DNA of 9,054 nt from an uncultured Alphaproteobacteria bacterium (GTDB lineage Bacteria; Pseudomonadota; Alphaproteobacteria; Paracaedibacterales; CAIULA01): the NCBI GenBank assembly GCA_903905285.1, contig CAIVFQ010000086.1, forward strand, positions 1 to 9,054, read 5' to 3'. Below the pieces are notes generated by a model. It did no database searches and was not told the origin of the DNA. It worked only from the letters and a program-made list of their open reading frames with translations. The position numbers and the translations under genes are program-made. This document shows, one piece after another, positions 7,068-9,054 of the stretch. How positions within the stretch are numbered: the first letter of the stretch is position 1; each line of letters opens with the position of its first letter.

Positions 7068-7125
7068 CTTCCTGTCACCCCGCATCCTTCCTGTCACCCC
7101 CCGCATCCTTCCTGTCACCCCCGCG
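7068..7125. repeat. Tandem direct repeats of CTTCCTGTCACCCC-type half units
   Basis: Three near-identical units of 18-20 nt (7068-7085, 7087-7106, 7108-7125) each begin CTTCCTGTCACCCC and differ in the number of C residues. The third merges into the left hairpin of the adjacent element, so the array looks like slippage or recombination of one element end. There are too few units, and no spacers, for a CRISPR array. Confidence 0.75.
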
Positions 7126-7178
7126 CAGGCGGGGGTCCAGAGAAATACAACTGGATTCCCGTTTTCACGGGAATGACA
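7113..7178. repeat. Double-hairpin REP-like element
   Basis: Two inverted 28-nt units form the element. The left unit (7113-7140) contains a perfect 8-bp stem, ACCCCCGC/GCGGGGGT with loop GCAG, and ends TCCAG. The right unit (7151-7178) starts CTGGA and contains a perfect 8-bp stem, ATTCCCGT/ACGGGAAT with loop TTTC, ending TGACA. The ends pair as well (TGTCA/TGACA and TCCAG/CTGGA). This matches the general form of the widespread TGTCATTCCCGC...GCGGGAATCCAG bacterial intergenic repeat. It lies between the 3' end of the 7248-8663 gene and the promoter of the 6433-6936 gene, so it could attenuate read-through. No gene was found in 7018-7247. Confidence 0.85.
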
Positions 7179-7247
7179 AAGGGAAGCAGAAATGACCGAA
7201 GGAAAGGATTAACACTCCTTCGTCATAACGAAAAGGCTGGTCTTCTT

Positions 7248-8663
7248 TTATTTACCGCCGTCTGTTGTGGCAGCAGCAGGAGTTACTATTGCCGCTGTCA
7301 ACCTACTTCCTGCGTCCTCTGGCTTGGGGGCTATTGGAAGAGCCTCTTTAGTTTCTCCAACCGGATCTCTTGAATTCCTTGTTATGGGGCGTTCTGGAAG
7401 ATCCTCTGTTCTTGAGGGCATTTGTTCCACTGGCTCTGCCGTCGTCCTTAACCCAAGGTCACAAAAACGACCCATGGTGTCACCCTGGTACTGTGAGTAA
7501 GATCCAAATGGAGCTTGCTGACGTTCCATTTCTTTTTCTATTCTTACATAACCGTGTTGTCTGCGTTCTTGAGGAAATATTTCTCCCTTAAATATCTCTT
7601 TTCCATCGAGAATTATGACCATACCCCTTTCTCCTTCGAGGATTTGACACCGTCTTCCACCGATTAGGATGCTGTTTTGTTCATAATCCGGGACGATTCC
7701 AATTTCTTCTAACATATCCTTGTGCATACGAACCTGACGGACATTTTTGTAAAGAGCAGCTGCTGCCATTGCAACACTTACGTTTAATGGTTTAAGTCTT
7801 TCGTCAACTTCTGCTTGATTTTTCTCAATATATTCAAGTCTACCATTAATATCCTGCATCTCGGCGGCTGCTTGGGCTTTGTCTAGTTCTGACATGTCTT
7901 TCATCTGTGCTTCAAGATCCACTAATCTTTGCTGTAAAAACTCTGGGTGTTGAGTTTGTAAAAGAGCGAACGCGTTTTGAAAATTAGCTCTTCCTGCTCC
8001 TATTGCTCCCATACAAGCGTAAGAAAGCTGACGATTTTGCTCTGCCGCCTTTTCTACTTCTTGGCCAATAAGGAACTGCATGCTCCTCATAGTGTTTTCT
8101 TTTGACATCATTTCAAAGCTTTTGCGAAGGTTGTCCTTATCACATAGGATGCCCGTCAATTGTGTTACTATCGATTGGAATGATACTGGCCGTTCTTGTA
8201 ACATACCAACAGCTTGTGCCACAAGCTCATCTCGTGAGGGTGCATAGCCGCAGGCGGTTAGGCTTGCTAAAACTTGATGATCTCTGCCTGATGCCTCAGC
8301 TATTCTATCCATGACGGCGACTATGCTTCGTGTTTGTACTAGCTTTTCCCGGACTTGTTTCTTTGGTTCTACTTCTGCTTCTTCTTTTTTCTCTTTAGCT
8401 GGCGCTGCTGCTTTTTTCTTTTTAGCTGTCGCTGCTGCTGCTTTAGATCCTGTGCTTAGAAGATCCGTACCCGCTTGCATCTCCTTCTCTGCGCGCAGTT
8501 TCTCACGCTGTTGTTCCATTGTCGTCGTAAGCTTTGCCTTGCTCGCGGAGGCGCCGTTTTCTTCAACAACCTGCGGCTGCCCAGAAGACCAACCGGCTGT
8601 ACTGGCCAAAAGCGTTAATGACAAAATGGTAAGGCCGTTCAGGACCGTTTTCTTTAAAGACAT
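7248..8663 (-). CDS. Large exported protein of unknown function with coiled coil, paralogous leader
   Basis: I recognise no known family. The product has 471 residues. A Sec signal peptide (MSLKK, then LTILSLTLLA, then STAGWSS) covers about 1-26. A charged, low-complexity stretch follows (about 40-110, including KKKKAAAPAKEKKEE). A helical domain (about 111-225) with C138, C174 and C217 ends in NRQLSYACMGAIGAGR and is shared with the 6433-6936 protein. Residues about 240-290 form a likely coiled coil (QRLVDLEAQMKDM through QAEVDERL). A short strand-rich module at 330-365 (ILIGGRRCQILEGE, MVIILDGKEIFKGE) is followed by a Pro/Thr-rich tail to the end. Five cysteines could form disulphides outside the cytoplasm. 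The start is supported by AAAGGA 8 nt upstream. I infer a periplasmic, surface or host-directed role, but nothing in the sequence shows which. Confidence 0.85.
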   Translation of the reverse strand: MSLKKTVLNGLTILSLTLLASTAGWSSGQPQVVEENGASASKAKLTTTMEQQREKLRAEKEMQAGTDLLSTGSKAAAATAKKKKAAAPAKEKKEEAEVEPKKQVREKLVQTRSIVAVMDRIAEASGRDHQVLASLTACGYAPSRDELVAQAVGMLQERPVSFQSIVTQLTGILCDKDNLRKSFEMMSKENTMRSMQFLIGQEVEKAAEQNRQLSYACMGAIGAGRANFQNAFALLQTQHPEFLQQRLVDLEAQMKDMSELDKAQAAAEMQDINGRLEYIEKNQAEVDERLKPLNVSVAMAAAALYKNVRQVRMHKDMLEEIGIVPDYEQNSILIGGRRCQILEGERGMVIILDGKEIFKGEIFPQERRQHGYVRIEKEMERQQAPFGSYSQYQGDTMGRFCDLGLRTTAEPVEQMPSRTEDLPERPITRNSRDPVGETKEALPIAPKPEDAGSRLTAAIVTPAAATTDGGK

Positions 8664-8750
8664 ATCAATTTTCCTTTATCTAAAGTTTAAAAAATTAAGG
8701 ACGATTACCAACCTTTTGAATTAAATCAAAAAGCTGCGTGTTTTTTATTC

Positions 8751-8779
8751 TGTCAAAAAAATGTTAAGATCTGCTTAAC
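8751..8779 (-). promoter_or_regulatory. Conserved promoter block with perfect dyad upstream of the 7248-8663 gene
   Basis: GTTAAGATCTGCTTAAC (8763-8779) is a perfect inverted repeat (GTTAAG/CTTAAC, 5-nt centre), placed 6 nt before TTGACA (8756-8751, read on the minus strand). Position, spacing and sequence match the block at 6989-7017. No good -10 box lies at 17 nt, and the leader here is longer (87 nt from TTGACA to ATG, against 52). It is probably an operator or activator site, by inference. Confidence 0.55.
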
Positions 8780-8787
8780 TTGGTATT

Positions 8788-8909
8788 GTCATTGCGAACC
8801 TCTGAAGGGGGTGTGGCAATCTCCCGAGTGTATGCCCAATAACAGGAGATCACCACGTCGCCTTGCTCCTCGTGATGACGGTGGGGGATTTGCGGATCCT
8901 TGTGATGAC
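8788..8909. repeat. Dispersed long palindromic repeat, copy B
   Basis: The left arm, 8788-8824, begins GTCATTGCGAACC and ends GGCAATCTCC. The right arm, 8845-8879, is identical over 35 nt to that of copy A. A second half-arm follows and ends GATGAC at 8909. It keeps the same order of parts as copy A, which shows a defined element rather than chance symmetry. The left end begins 9 nt after the dyad of the 7248-8663 promoter, and the right end abuts transposase sequence. Confidence 0.88.
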
Positions 8910-8910
8910 G

Positions 8911-9054
8911 GGGAAGGGTTTTGTGTATTTGACGGCTTTGATTGATGTTATCAGCCGGTGTGTGATGGGATGGCATTTAAGCAATTTATTGGATACGGAA
9001 AACTGTCTTCAGGCTTTGGAAATGGCCATTAAAACGGGCTATAAGCCCAAGATC
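8911..9054 (+). pseudogene. IS3-family transposase (OrfB) fragment, 5'-truncated, runs off window
   Basis: From about 8911, frame 1 reads GKGFVYLTALIDVISRCVMG, then WHLSNLLDTENCLQALEMAI, then KTGYKPKI to the window end. This is the rve/DDE integrase core of IS3-type OrfB: the 'GFvYLtaiiDvySR..vGW.lSntldtefclealE.Ai' segment. The upstream part of OrfB, including the 'DITYI' strand with the first catalytic Asp, is missing; in its place the frame runs back into repeat copy B without a stop. An ATG (8905) occurs in the repeat's last bases but has no ribosome site. The remaining catalytic D and E would lie past the window. It is most probably a dead insertion-sequence remnant. Confidence 0.85.

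Noticed and set aside
7068..7125. Possible CRISPR array
   Set aside because: Only three short units of unequal length without unique spacers, and no cas genes; they are half-units of the adjacent hairpin element.
6433..8663. Toxin-antitoxin or contact-dependent toxin-immunity pair
   Set aside because: Both proteins carry the same signal peptide and a shared domain, neither shows a toxin motif, and they are separated by repeats with separate promoters, so a paralogue pair fits better.
8311..8724. 137-residue plus-strand frame rich in Ser, Phe and Ala
   Set aside because: It is antisense to the Lys/Ala-rich part and signal peptide of the 7248-8663 gene; the composition is a by-product of that region.
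8764..8976. 70-residue minus-strand frame
   Set aside because: It is translated palindromic repeat plus the antisense of the transposase fragment.

Overview
The window looks like part of an AT-leaning alphaproteobacterial chromosome, probably from a host-associated lineage such as Holosporales/Paracaedibacter-like bacteria. This assignment is an inference. It rests on a PetR-type response regulator directly after gshB, a single long RelA/SpoT homologue, gene decay (a broken oxidase and a truncated transposase), dispersed palindromic repeats of the 'GTCATTGCGAA...' and 'TTCCCG...CGGGAA' kinds, and lineage-type secreted proteins without recognisable domains. No rRNA, tRNA or CRISPR array was seen.

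Layout. Positions 1-732 hold the remains of a D-amino-acid-oxidase-like FAD enzyme, frameshifted near position 55 and missing its C-terminal end. Positions 800-3004 (+) encode an intact bifunctional (p)ppGpp synthetase/hydrolase. Positions 3090-3872 (+) encode a nicotinamidase with an apparent signal peptide. Positions 3875-4471 (-) encode a ProQ/FinO RNA chaperone whose stop codon lies 2 nt from the nicotinamidase stop. Positions 4584-5528 (+) encode glutathione synthetase, overlapping by 8 nt a PetR/OmpR-type response regulator (5521-6246, +). No sensor kinase follows.

The right third differs in character. Two minus-strand genes (6433-6936 and 7248-8663) encode exported proteins of unknown function. 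They share a nearly identical signal peptide, an upstream block with a dyad (GTTAAGATCTGCTTAAC) exactly 6 nt from a TTGACA box, and a related domain ending in a QLSYA motif. They are separated and flanked by palindromic repeats: element A at 6254-6404, a double-hairpin element with tandem half-units at 7068-7178, and element B at 8788-8909. Element B runs directly, in frame, into a 5'-truncated IS3-family transposase that continues past the window end.

Functionally, the left two thirds hold stress and redox housekeeping (ppGpp, NAD salvage, RNA chaperone, glutathione, two-component response). The right third is an accessory, repeat-rich region carrying a small family of secreted proteins. That family, with its conserved promoter-plus-leader module, is the best candidate here for something undescribed, although no function can be assigned from sequence alone.
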